From Rotaria sordida (Eukaryota; Rotifera; Eurotatoria; Philodinida; Philodinidae), in NCBI GenBank assembly GCA_905250125.1, contig CAJNOL010001176.1, positions 1-64,000 of the forward strand: a stretch of 64,000 nucleotides of DNA. Direction: 5' to 3'. The notes under the pieces were generated by a model that was given only the letters and a program-made list of their open reading frames with translations, had not been told where the DNA came from and searched no databases. Each line of letters starts with the position of its first letter. The stretch's first letter is position 1. Below, in pieces: positions 22,393 through 34,521 of this stretch. The position numbers and the translations under genes were made by a program.

Positions 22393-25300
22393 ATGCCTAT
22401 AGCAGTACGACAGAAGAAAAGAAATTCAAGTGAATCAAGTAATGGTTCATCACCTTCATCATCAGACGATGAAGATATTTCATCATTAAAATTTGAAAGA
22501 TCAATAATAAATAAAACCAATATATTAACACTTAAAGATGATGAAGATACAATGGGTTTTCAAGCACCATTACCTGAATATGATGGTAAAATATTTTTTT
22601 TAATGTACTAAACATTAATGTCATTTCTTTTTTTTTTTTCGTTTTACAGAAGAACCAGGAGAATCTGATGATGATCGAAGAACTTTATCGAGAGTTGTAG
22701 AATCCTCAGCATCAGGAATAATTGAAAATGATAAAAAACGACAAATAGAAAAGAAAAAACGAAAAAGGTTTATTTTTTTGTTATATTTAATATTTAATTT
22801 CATTGTTTTTAAATTTTCTCAAGAATCTATTTTATTTGTGTATCTATGTGCAAATATGAATGTGTACGACGAGCAGCAAAACGACTTAATTTTCGTGAAG
22901 TTTCTGAGGATGATGATTGGAATGTTTATTGGACTGATACAAGTGTTGGAATTGAACGAGTTGCACAAATGAAAAAATGGCAGGTTAGAAATCATATTTT
23001 AATTTTTTTTGTTTTTGTTTTTGTATTATATTTATAGAAAATAAATCATTTTCCTGGTATGAGTGAAATATGTCGAAAAGATTCATTAACAAGAAATATG
23101 TCAAGAATGGTTAAAATGTTTCCAAAAGAATATGCTTTTTATCCAAAAGCTTGGTGTCTTCCAGCTGAGTATGACATTGATTTAATTGAATGTAGACATA
23201 TATATATATATATATTTCAATTGATTTTTATGTAAATAGTTATAGTGATTTTGCTAAATATTGTTCAGACAAAAAATATAAAACATTTATTTCTAAACCT
23301 GATGTTGGTTGTCAAGGTCGAGGAATATTTTTAACAAAAAATCCTTTAAAAGATATTAAACCGTAAGAAAAATAATTAAGAAAATTTTGTTTATTGATGA
23401 TTATTATTATTATTATTTAGAAATGATAATTTTGTTGTTCAAGTATATGTTAATCGAGTATGTATGAAAGAATGCATTTTATTTTATATAAGTAGAATTA
23501 AAAAGAAATTTTCAGTTGAATAAATATACATTTATATTTTTTCAGTTCAGAATTATTATAATTGTAATATTTCAAGGTAAAAATTGTCGAATGATTATTG
23601 AAGATTATATAAGGACGAAACAGCATAGACTTCAATCTTGAAGTCTGCTGTTTCTTCTTCGAGTATATTTTTTGATCTTGAATTTCTTTTTTCTATAATG
23701 TCTTGTATGGATAATTTAAGTTTGAGAATGATTAGCTATGACTTTGACTATTTACCTGATATATTTCTTCATAAATCTTGAAATAAAGAGTATTTCTGAT
23801 GACGGAATCTCTTCAGATAGAAATGCTGTTAGCGCAGTGTCTGCAGGATTAAAATATGAAACACAATGCAACTGCTCTTGCTACTCACATGAAGATTGTT
23901 TTATTCTATCGATTTTAGGATACATTGCTTCACCATATTTTTACCCAAATCTTCAGAAATGCAACAAGGAAGTAGTCATTGATATATAGTCCTCCTTCTA
24001 GATTTTGTTTTACAAAAGTCTACTGAGACTAGGCAAAACCTATAATAATTCGTGCCCTTGTTGCTTTGTTTTCGAGATATGACCATTTTAAAGAGTATCC
24101 CAGAAATATTGAAACGATTTTAAAATTTTTCGTTCTCCCATTCAACAAAAGCAAAGTTTCAGATCTGTAGTTTGTACTATACATGAAAACCTGTAACAAC
24201 ACTATCATGTACTATTTTTGTCAATTTTCCTAATCATCTTGATTATTATTCGAAACAAAAAGAAACACAAAACAATAGTTATCAATGTTCTCGTATTTGA
24301 TCACCATCTTGATCAATTACGAATCTCAATCATACTGGTATATTAATTGGCATAAAGAAATACTAAATTTGTTCTATTCTTTTTTAATGTCGTTTTTCAA
24401 TTGTTAATATTACTGTATTCCCATCTTCATAATTTTTCTTCTAATGTACGCCAAACATCGGCTAATTTTGCAGCACAATTGAATTTATAAAAAGCATGTT
24501 TAACAACATTCAAAGCCATCCCTGTTTGCTTATGATCTTGATCAACTTTCATAGGAAAATTGAAAAAATAGTACACGATAGTGTTGTTACAGGTTTTCAT
24601 GCACAGTACAAACTATAGATCTGAAATTTTGTATCTATTCAGAATCATTTCAATATTTCTAGGATACCATTTATATTGCACTAAACAAACACTTTAATAC
24701 GATGGCCATATCTAGAAAAGAGAGCAATAATAGCATGAATTATTATAGGTTTTGCCTACTCTCAGTAGACTCTAGTGAATGATACAAGTCTCATCTTAAA
24801 AGTGTTTTATTGCCTGAAGAAATTCCTTCATGAGGTTCAATGGATCATAATATGACAATAATTCAAAAGATGATAGAGAATTATTTTGAATTCGTTGCTC
24901 ACAATATTTTTTGCTATTCTTTGAAAACAACAGGTAGACTGCTCATGATCAGCTTCGCTCCTATCTTAAAATGTTCTTCAATGTGTGATTCACTTCAACA
25001 TCCAGTTGATTAGTTATTTTCTTTTTCATTACAATAGAGATTATCTAGCCTATATCTAATTATATTAGTATATTTACATAAAAATATGTCTATTCTTTAA
25101 AGTTTCGAGCTGAAAAACTTTTAAAATTCCTCAATATCTATTTGTTTTGTTTTTAGAAAAAGCTTTTAAATTAAAAGCTATGAACGGAGAAGATTTTTAA
25201 ACAACAAATCAAAAATAACTTTTTTTCTTTTTCTTTTTAGCCATTTTTAATCGATGGTTATAAATTTGATCTACGTGTATATGTTGCTGTAACATGTTGT

Positions 25301-28300
25301 GATCCATTTCGAATTTTTGTTTATAAAGATGGTCTAGCTCGTTTTACAACTCAACATTATGAAGAACCATCAAATACAAATTGTGTATGTTAAATTGGTT
25401 GCACAGAAAAAAAAAATAAAAACCAAAAGAATATGTTTTTTTTGTCTCTCGTTTAGAAAGATATTTTTATGCATTTAACAAATTATGCTATTCAAAAACG
25501 TTCGGATGATTTTATTCGTGATGAAGATACTGGTACTAAACGGTAATTCTCAAAAAAAAACATAAAACAAAAATTTTCAAAATTGATATATAATATATAT
25601 AATTCTTCTAGTCGAATAACAACGATTAATCGTTGGTTACTTGAACATGGTTATGATATAGTTAAACTATGGGCAGAAATTGATGATGTTATTACAAAAG
25701 TTCTTATATCAGCTCATCCTATTCTTAAACATAATTATCGTGCTTGTTTTCCTAATCATTATCGTGGTAGTGCTTGTTTTGAAATTCTTGGTTTTGATAT
25801 ATTATTGGATCGAAAACTTAAACCATATGTTCTGGAAGTATGAATACAAAAGGATCTCGCCAGATTTTATGACCTATCTCGAACTAAGCATAAGACCTGT
25901 TTAGTTTTTGTAGAAGTCATGGTGCATCGAACGATATATATACGAAGTTATGTTGCCCTCAAATTTTGATATGCCGAGGATCCATACATTAGTTAAAATG
26001 CTTGAAAAACATTACATGACACTCATAGACATAATGATCCCTAGGATAAAATTATGTAGCTTCTTTTTTTTTTTAATCTCTTTGACTACGGGGTTATTTT
26101 TATATAGTAAAAGCTTTTATAATTTCAAATTAACGTTTATTTTACAAAAAATATCGTGAAATATATAATTCAGAATGCCTTTAGAGTGTAATAGTTTTTT
26201 AAAACAACCCATAAGACCCAATCCTACATTACATTCATACGAAGTATCTCTTCTTGACTTAGCTCTCTTCATAGTATTGCTGTTGATGCAATGCACGAAG
26301 AAAAATATCGTGCTGTAAGTCGGAGTGGATTTTCAGAAGGTAGTCAACTTTTGTCCTTCAAAAAATGCACTCTACATTATTTATCAAATGCGATCAATTG
26401 AATGATTTTCGTAACATGAAACATCCTTTTGAGAGCGATGGTTTTATAACCAATAACTATCACTAGATATAGATAATCTTAACCGCACAAATATCTTAAA
26501 TGCAAATATTCATGCAAGTCATATCATTAAATAATTAATAGATCGTATTTTTTTAAGTTATTCAGACGCGAAAATATCAGAACGCGAATTCGTATCTCTC
26601 GTACTCAAAAGATTAAACTTACTTCGATAGAGTTCAAGCCGCTGCTCAATTTTTATGTATTCAATAGTTTTCATTGTTGGTTTCTTCGTACTTAAAAATG
26701 GTCATTTTTCAATAGGCCTCAACTAGTTTTTTTTAGTTATATGACCTTCTAATGTACTTAACCGGTGGTACAAAATAAGTGGGTGCCAATGTGAAATTTT
26801 CTCTAAAATGTCAACTTTTTCGTGTAGACGAAGCACTCCCTGTCAGATATCAAAATGATCCCTTAAAAAAGGCCTACTTTTCTATCGAAAGCGGATTACA
26901 TATGGATGATATTTTAACGAAACTAAACATTGCCAACAAAAATTTTTGCTCATCCAGAATCAGGATAGGATCTCTGGTTAACTGGTATAAATAACTCTTT
27001 TAAAAACAGAACAAAGAAATTTTGGTCTTTGAGCTTCTGGATGGATACGAAGATACACTTTTGTCAAGGAAGCCTACTATATTTATTACTTTTTTCTTAA
27101 TTTACATAGGGCGTTCAAAAATTTCTGAGAACTAGTAACATCTCTTCAATAAGAAGTATATTATATTTATTTGTCTACAGTAAATGTTAAAAGGCATCAT
27201 AACAATGTTCGATTTACATTTGAATAATCTTTTTGTATTCATCAACATATGTCAAACTGATTGCTTGGAAAAGTTTCTTAACTAATACTTTCTGAACATT
27301 ATTGCAATCATTAGATAGCATTAACAGACCGTGTAGACTGCATCTGACGAATAAGTAATGCTCACGTTATCATACAAGAATGATATACATTGTTTCTTTA
27401 CATGTTGTCATCTTCTTACAACAGGTAAAATGTTTTCTTCTGTTACAGGCGAGGATTTCTCTTTGTCTCTGCCTAATCTGTCTTAAATACTCGTCATTCT
27501 ATCACATCATCATTGTGTCCGTTTCATAAAAGCCGTCAAATTGTCGATATTGAATTGACGAATATAACCGGCACGATCAGTCTGACACATATCGATGAAT
27601 ACAAAAAAATTATTCAAAAATAAATCGAACATTGCTATGATGTCTACTAGGGTTTACTGTGGACAAATAAATATAATGTATTTCTTATTGAAGGGATGTT
27701 ACTAGTTCTCAGAACTTTTTGCACGCTCTATGTAGATTTCGAGTATTCAGTTTTGACTTGTGCATAGAACTCGAGAAGGATCTATAAATATCTTATGTTC
27801 ATTGAGAAAATTTATTTATACCAGTTAATAAGGTATCCTGTCCTGATTCTCCATGAATAAAAATTTTTGTTCGAAGCGTTCGGTATTGTTAAAGTATCGT
27901 CAATATGTTATCCGCTTTGGATACGAAAATAAGTTCTTTTTAAGAAATCATTTTGATATCTGGCAATGAGTACTTTCTCAACATGAAAAAGTTAACTGTG
28001 AAACATATCGAGTTTAACGGTGTGCAATGTGTGAAAAAGCTTCACAGTCGTATACACTTGTTTTGTAGGACAAGTTTAAGCATCTTGGAATGCCTTCTAA
28101 TCAAAACTACCATAGGTCCATAGAAAAAGTAACCACTTTTAACTATGAAAAAAGCGAAACAATGAAAAACTATTGAACAGCGACTCAAAGGAAGTGACCC
28201 GACTTCGTATATACGATTCAATAGATCACAACTTCCTCTACAAAACCACATATAGAATTTCTTGGTCCGAGATGGATGATAAAATTCGGCTAGATCTTTT

Positions 28301-31300
28301 CACGAAAAAAAACAAATTTAATACGATTTGATTTTTTTTTTGTCTTAGGTAAATCATTCTCCAAGTTTTACAACAGATTCGAAATTAGATCGTGAAATAA
28401 AAGATGCACTTATATATGATACTCTACTTTTATTAAATATGCCTGCTGCAGATAAACGACGATTTGTTGAAGAAGAAAAACGACGTGTTAAAGATAGACT
28501 TCTTCAACGGACAAATAAAAAAGATAATAAATATCGTGAAGAACAAGAAGATCTTGCTCAACAATGGCAAAAAGAAATTGAAAAATGGGAAGATGATCAT
28601 ATAGGAAATTATCGAAGAATTTATCCAACATTTGAAACAATATCAAAATATCAAAAATTTTTTACACAATCAGGTACACTTTATTCAGAAACAGCAGCTT
28701 CAAAAGCAAGAATTGAACAAGCAAAGTAATTTATCATTAATTAATTTTTATAAAAAGAAAAACAAGATGTTTATTCTTTTTCTTTTTTAGAGCACAAATC
28801 GATGAATTACAAAAAAAACAAGATAAATTAAATATATTTAAAAATAGTAAATTATCTTCAAGTTCAATAGGAAATAGTTCAAAAGAAATATTTGGTGAAA
28901 GTTCAACAAAAAGATCTTTACCTATAATTAAATCATCTAGGAGTTCATCACTTCATCGAACACCTTTAAAACGTCTTACAACTGTAAAAAAAAATTCTTT
29001 TCGTCCTCATTAAAATCTTAAATGAATATCTTTATTTTCATTGATTTTAGAATGTTAATATTCCAAGTCCACCAACTCAATCTTTTGGTGATTCAACAAA
29101 ACCTATTGATATTGATGAAACTGAAGAATTAGAACGAATGTTATCACTTAAACATCGAGAAACACTTATTCGAGGAATGGGTAAAAGAAAAATTCTTTTT
29201 GAATAATAATTATTCATTATTTTTAAAAACAAAAAAGGTATTGTTGATATGTGTCATCGAATGTTATTTGGTACATCAGGTACAATGGCTAATTTACAAT
29301 TGAAAGCTAATGCTATTGGACAATTACATGGACAACATCAGAGTATGGTTAGTAAAGATTTTCTGTTATAATAATTCAATCCTTTCGTCTCACAGTTTGA
29401 TCACAAATATAACATATTAAATTCTGATCGCAAAGACGAATCAGGACTAGATTGACATTTATATTAGAGAGCTAGAAGGTCAACATAGATTTTTCTTCAG
29501 ACGAGAATATCTCAACATGAAAAATAAAGCTCATGATGTTGGACCTTACATTCGACACATCAGTACTGCTTCTAACACAAGTAAAAACTCCCTATCAAAC
29601 GGCTTTAGTTTGCCTGATTTATGAAGTAATCTCTACATAAAAGTTGATGAAAATCGTCGAAAAATGCTCCAACTAATTTTAATCATTTGCCTTGAAATTT
29701 TGTTCAGTGAATTGTCCTGATATGAACAACTTTTTTTTTTGAAAACCTCAGGATCGTAGCCATTGATGAAGGAGAGATCCATGCTGAGATCGTCCCAAAC
29801 AATGATGGCTTCTCGGTACCTCAAGATTACAGGCATTCAAATAGTAGCAAACCCGAAAGGTATCAAAAAAGTCTTTGAGTTGCTCTAGAAAAAAAAAAAG
29901 TGTTTTCATCGTAAATCTTTTGCATTCAGCCTATTGACCTCAGGTTGCTGCTTGCGATCAGGGTTTACTGAACTTTGTTTGTACATAACTTTTTCTGAGA
30001 TTTGACTTCCCTTGAGGGAGGAACGGCGGAAGCTTCTTCACGCTACCTTTCTTGGTCACAACCTTTTATTAAAGTCAAAAAATATGGAATAGCTGTCTAT
30101 TGGAAAAAAAATGTTTGTAAACAAAGTTTCTTTCGGAGCCGGGTCATAAAAAAGTGGCCTGATTTCGAGGTCTGATTCGAACCCATAGGTCATTTCTACA
30201 GCAGTGCGACAGTTTCTTTTAATTTTTATCATCGTAATAGATATTAACAGGAAAACTCAACATAAGATTGTTGACGTAATTTCTTTTTGTTTAAAAGTAA
30301 ATTTCATGATTATAAAAATAATTCGAGTCGGAATAATTGCTCTATTCTTGAGATAAGAAGAAAGCTATCATTTCGACTCGAACTATCTTTATGATCATAA
30401 GACATACTTATAGACAAAAATACTTTGTTTAATCTTCCTGACCAATTATCCTGTCTTTTAGTAAAGATCTATCGTAACTCTGTAGAGAAGATTTATGTTC
30501 CCGAATTCTTTTATAGAGACTCTGTATGATGTCAAATATAAGATCTTTTGAATTATGTTTATCAGTAATCTACACTGATAACAATAATTGAACATATGAG
30601 ATCTCTTATTTTGCTTTTGTTTAATTCAATTATCAATCATTTGTAAAAATAAATGAATATCTATGTGTATATAATCAAAGAAAATTTTTCTAATTAAATT
30701 ATCATTGAATAAAATAATATTTATTTTTTTTTCTAGAATCAAAATGATGTAAATGACCTATCACAAAATCTTTCTCTTCTTCAATATGTTGGTTCAAAAC
30801 TACCTAATGCTCATTTAAATCGACAAGTTACAAATAATACAACATCAGCTCAAGCACTTCAACAATATATTAGCAGTCAACAACATCAATTACAACCAAA
30901 ATATGAAGTTCGTGCCACACGAAATGTACATATATTTGATGAAAAACTTGGCAATGTTTGTTTAATAATAAAAACAAAACGAAAAATTTCATCTTTTTTT
31001 ATCTTTAATATCTTTTTATTTTTCATATAGATTATTCCATCTCAAAATGGATCACGGAATGGTCGTTATCAGCAAACAATGCGTTCACCAGATCAACAAA
31101 ATCGTTTTTATATTCAAACAAATGTTATGCCACAAATTGCAGCTAATATGTTACCTAATACAAATATTCCTGCAACAAATTCATCAATTGATTTTTCAAT
31201 ACGAACTAAAAGTGCAACTGGACTGACACGACAACGTACAGGTCTGTTAGGTTAAAATGGACCAACAACACATACTTATCTTCACCTTTACACCTTTTTC

Positions 31301-32969
31301 TCCTTCTTCTTATTTTTTATTTATTACACACACATAAATCAAAATCAATTCTACAAAACCGGTAAGTTAAGTCAATTATATACTTACGAGAGAACTGTCG
31401 GAAGTGATATTATCTATCACCCTTCATGTACATAAACAAGTAAAGGATCAAGGTTTTAGCAATTTATTCACCACTCTTCGGAGAAAAAAAACTCAGCATA
31501 CAGTTATATCTTGTTGCAATATTTCTCATCCGGAGAGCAACGAATTCACAAAAACGTGTAACCGAACCTGACCAAAAATAAAAGGTTGAACCTGGACTCG
31601 AAAAAAAAACAAAATTATGGAGCCGGACGTGGCAAAGAAATAAAACTTTGGATCCGGGCTCGAACCCGGACAGCTCCAGTTTTGGAAGGATCCACAGATC
31701 GCTAGGAACAAGACGGAGATCTAGGATTTTCAGCATTCAACAGAGGACAGAGATAAGCGTCTGGGAATCTCGATTTTCATTGGTCCAAGAATTGACCAAT
31801 CAGATGAATTTCTCAATACAAGTTTTGAGGATGAAATTCTAAAGAAATTTTCCATAATATTCTGTTTTGTAATACCACCATGCTGTACAGAAAATTATTC
31901 TCTTTCTATCTATGCAAGGCCGACATTCCTAGCGTGTTCCGTTCAGGAAAAATGAGGATTTTCCAGAAATCCTAGTTTTTGTATAGTTCGCCACTGATCA
32001 CTCCAAAATATGTCTGGAAAGGAGCAATCGATTATGCTGAATCCAGTGGTGACATTTGTTTTTCGTTTCAAAGCGATTCGACATTCCTGTGGCAAGTTTT
32101 TTAAAACTTCATATTTTCCCACTACAGTATCGAAACAATCAATGTTTTGAAAATCCCGTATATAGATGTTGGATTGCTTTGAAACGAAGAACAAATGTCA
32201 CCATTGGACTCAGCATGGCTGATTACTCATTTTAGACATATTTTTAAGTGATCAGAGACGAACTGTACAGAAGAACAGGGTTTCTGGAAAACACTCATCT
32301 TTTCTGAATGGAGTATGCTAGGAATGCGGGCCTTGCATAGATAGAAAAAGAATAATTTTCTGTATAGTATGGGAGTGTTACAAAACAAAGTGTGATGGAA
32401 ATTTTCTTTGGAGCTTCGTCTTCAAAACTTGCATTGAGCAATTCTTCAGATCTCTGTCTTGTTCCTATCGAAAGTTATTCAAAAAATATCCGAGTGCATT
32501 GACTTCTGGCGCCGATAGTAGTTAGTTTAGATTCTCTTTATATGCCCTTAGAAGTAGTGAATCATTTCAAATAGTTCCCTTGTTAGTTCGTAAAAAGAAA
32601 AATCTAAAACTTCTCAATAGATATAAATCAATAGAAACAAATTATAATCTTCTCATGCTTTCCATTCAAAGTAGCACGGTGTGGAATGATACACCAAAAT
32701 ACAAAGGATATGATTTTCTTGCTAAAAATAATGAGCTTATTTGTTTCTTTTTTGAACTGCCATTTTATTTACATTAGAAATTATCATTATTATTTTCTAT
32801 AGGCGGTTTCTATTTGGTCTCAAATGATTCTCATGTTATTAATGATTGTCTTTCAAAAACCGACATAACTATAAATGGTTCATCAATGTCAGTTGGTAAT
32901 CGATTTAAATCACTTTATGATCTTCCAACATTTGAACCAATTCGACGATTTAGTTTACGTGAAACTTGA
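22393..32969 (+). CDS. TTLL6: Tubulin polyglutamylase, TTLL6/TTLL13-like
   Basis: Sixteen exons join in one frame (877 residues): 22393-22585, 22650-22767, 22824-22983, 23038-23168, 23240-23362, 23421-23457, 25241-25384, 25457-25542, 25612-25837, 28349-28725, 28791-28983, 29051-29180, 29238-29347, 30737-30955, 31031-31250, 32803-32969. An acidic Ser-rich N-terminus and a Lys/Arg patch precede the TTL domain (about residues 105-415). Hallmarks are DWNVYWTD, NHFPGMSEICRKD, KPDVGCQGRGIF (220-231), RPFLIDGYKFDLRVYV, MHLTNYAI (about 307-314), SACFEILGFDILLD and EVNHSPSFTTDS. The basic helical segment after it (KRRFVEEEKRR... RRIYP) matches the microtubule-binding part of TTLL6/13. Role by family: ATP-dependent elongation of glutamate chains on tubulin tails in cilia. 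The C-terminal 400 residues are low-complexity. Exon 15 could instead end at an in-frame stop at 31253-31255. AAG lies eight bases before the ATG. Confidence 0.94.
23617..23654. repeat. Near-perfect 38-bp hairpin in TTLL intron 6
   Basis: GAAACAGCATAGACTTCAA pairs with TTGAAGTCTGCTGTTTC around a TC centre, with one bulged base. It is too short for a transposon. It may be an RNA hairpin or the tip of a small palindromic element. Confidence 0.5.
24013..24775. mobile_element. Foldback element with ~215-bp inverted arms (TTLL intron 6)
   Basis: The left arm (about 24020-24225) matches the reverse complement of 24562-24775. Shared blocks include GGCAAAACCTATAATAATTC and GAAAACCTGTAACAACACTA. The termini read GTCTACTGAGA on both ends. 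The 340-bp centre has a minus-strand coding-like remnant, with residues such as HKQTGMALNVVKHAFYKF and then a stop after WRTLEEKL. It is probably a decayed DNA transposon; the family is unassigned. Confidence 0.72.
26790..28010. mobile_element. 1.2-kb palindromic element, mariner-like termini inside (TTLL intron 9)
   Basis: Two nested levels of inversion share a centre near 27420. The inner arms, 27112-27275 and 27570-27735, begin TACATAG(G/A)GCGT on both sides, giving a possible TA target duplication and mariner-like ends (TTCTGAGAACTAGTAACATC). The outer arms, about 26800-27000 and 27775-28000, also match as inverted copies (GCCAGATATCAAAATGAT / AACTGGTATAAATAA). The whole reads as one long imperfect palindrome, or a foldback element nested in another. 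Confidence 0.68.
30280..30425. repeat. Short inverted repeat (TTLL intron 13)
   Basis: About 60-bp arms (TTATAAAAATAATTCGAGTC against GACTCGAACTATCTTTATGA) flank a short AT-rich loop, MITE-like. A second small hairpin follows at about 30540-30612, with arms ending in TTATCAG and CTGATAA. Confidence 0.5.
31424..31560. repeat. Dispersed repeat, copy 1 (TTLL intron 15)
   Basis: Same-orientation similarity to 36048-36170. Shared words include TGTACAT(A/G)AACAAGTAAA and TATATCTTGTTGC. The flanks on both sides are GC-richer, with CGGACCCG-like words. Confidence 0.55.
31696..32470. mobile_element. Foldback element (TTLL intron 15)
   Basis: The left arm from GGAACAAGAC(G)GAGATCT (about 31706) to about 32090 matches the reverse complement of about 32160-32466. 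Shared blocks include CTATCTATGCAAGGCC, GAAACGAA...ACAAATGTCACCA and CTTGCATTGAG. No intact open frame is present. It is a non-autonomous inverted-repeat transposon by structure. Confidence 0.7.
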
Positions 32970-34521
32970 AAACCAAATGAAACTATTATTCTATTATCAA
33001 TATCAAAATGAGATCGAAAAAGAAGTTTTTTTTTTTAATGTTTGGTTGTTTTTTGCAAGAGTGTGCTACACCCGGTTTTGATGCTTTGTTTGTTTTTGAT
33101 TTATATTTATTCTCACATATTTATGTTTAAGCGTGCCTTGTAGATAGATGACGGTTTGCTTTTTTCCTATGTTCGTATACGCAGGTTTTCTTTTGTGAAT
33201 GTGTATGTGTGTGTGTGTGTATATGCAAAATGACATCTGCTTTTTCGAGTATTTAAATTATTTGAAGGATATTTTTGTTATCAAATTGTAAGAAAAATAC
33301 ACATACGTTCAACGAATAATTATTTACGAATAAACAAATATTTTTTTAAAAGCTTCTAGTCATAGTCTTAAGAATTTATTTACCTTTATGGGACATCATT
33401 AAAGAAGAAAGTATCGTCTCAAAAAAAAAATAATTCTATCTAATCGGTAAACAGTGCAATCAGCTAAAGTCATTTTTTACATTATAATGCTTAATTCAAT
33501 TATTTCGCCGCATATCAATAAATACATATTACACTTCTGTTCTAATCTTTTCATAGTTACAACAGAAGATAGAATATTCATATATGTAAAAAATTAAGAA
33601 TTTAATACTTCGACGAATCTTTTGTTAAAATAATCTATTACGTTGAAAAACCAAGCAGAAAAATATCAAAATGCGAAGAAGGGTACTCAGATATTCTTAC
33701 CATTGTCGGAAGTTTTCCTTGCCGAAACGACGTCTTTTCGGGTGGATACCTACTGGAAATCATTACTGTGAATAGATGTGCCCGTATATTGCTTCTAGAT
33801 ACTCAATAATTTCAATCATCATGGAAAAATAATCCAAAATAAACTTCTAGATGGGTAAAAGTTTTCGAATACAGCATGTGAACTGAATCCAACATTTGTC
33901 TACAGTTCGGCAGGTTCATTCTAGGGGTCAGTAGCGTAACCATCAGGAGGATAGGGGACTAAGTCCCTTCCTCGTCAATCAAAGTCATGTCAGGAAAATT
34001 CTACCACAAGCTCAGCTACCAGACAGAATCCGGTTATATGAGTCTCTTTCACAAGGGCCTGTCGGGTTCAGATCTGACATTTTTCTGTTAACCGGACAGG
34101 GTACGAAAATTTTGGAACTGATGGGCTCAACTCCAACTGTCTAAATTCTTATTTCGCCACTATTAGAGATCCGAATCTAAAGCAACACTCAATACACAAA
34201 GTAAACTTAACTGAACTTTGTTTTTCTATTTGTTTTATTTATTTGGAAAAACAAAACAAAACACTCCTTTAATAGCAAATCTGAATACGGCAGCAAATAC
34301 GAATCCAAAAATATTTGATAAATTAACGCCAGATCTTGATCTGATTATGAATAACATTGCATTGACTAGACTTATGTCTAAAAAAGATCCAGATCCAATG
34401 AACTTCACATCTATTATTTCCTAAGAATTCTCTGTAATCTTACAGAATTTTCGAAAAATCTATATTGATCTATCATCAATTGCAAACAGAAAAAAAACAT
34501 TTTAATCAATTTAGATCTTTA
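32970..34521. other. Convergent intergenic region between TTLL and ZCCHC4
   Basis: 3' flanks of two convergent genes. AATAAA at about 33330 fits TTLL 3'-end formation. A GC-richer repeat at 34060-34130 matches 37367-37425. An orphan coding-like stretch lies at about 34250-34424. Confidence 0.5.
34252..34424 (+). CDS. Possible orphan terminal exon
   Basis: After a possible acceptor (TTTAATAG), the frame encodes NLNTAANTNPKIFDKL and then a segment ending DPMNFTSIIS and a stop. The codon choice and composition look protein-like and unlike the surrounding DNA. No partner exon is evident. Its phase is compatible with TTLL exon 15, so an alternative TTLL 3' end is one option; a decayed gene fragment is another. 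Confidence 0.22.

Noticed and set aside
31640-31680. tRNA-like GGNTCGAANCC arm (also at 30175)
   Set aside because: Only a T-arm-like word is present. No matching D-arm, anticodon stem or acceptor stem could be drawn; it belongs to a GC-rich dispersed repeat.
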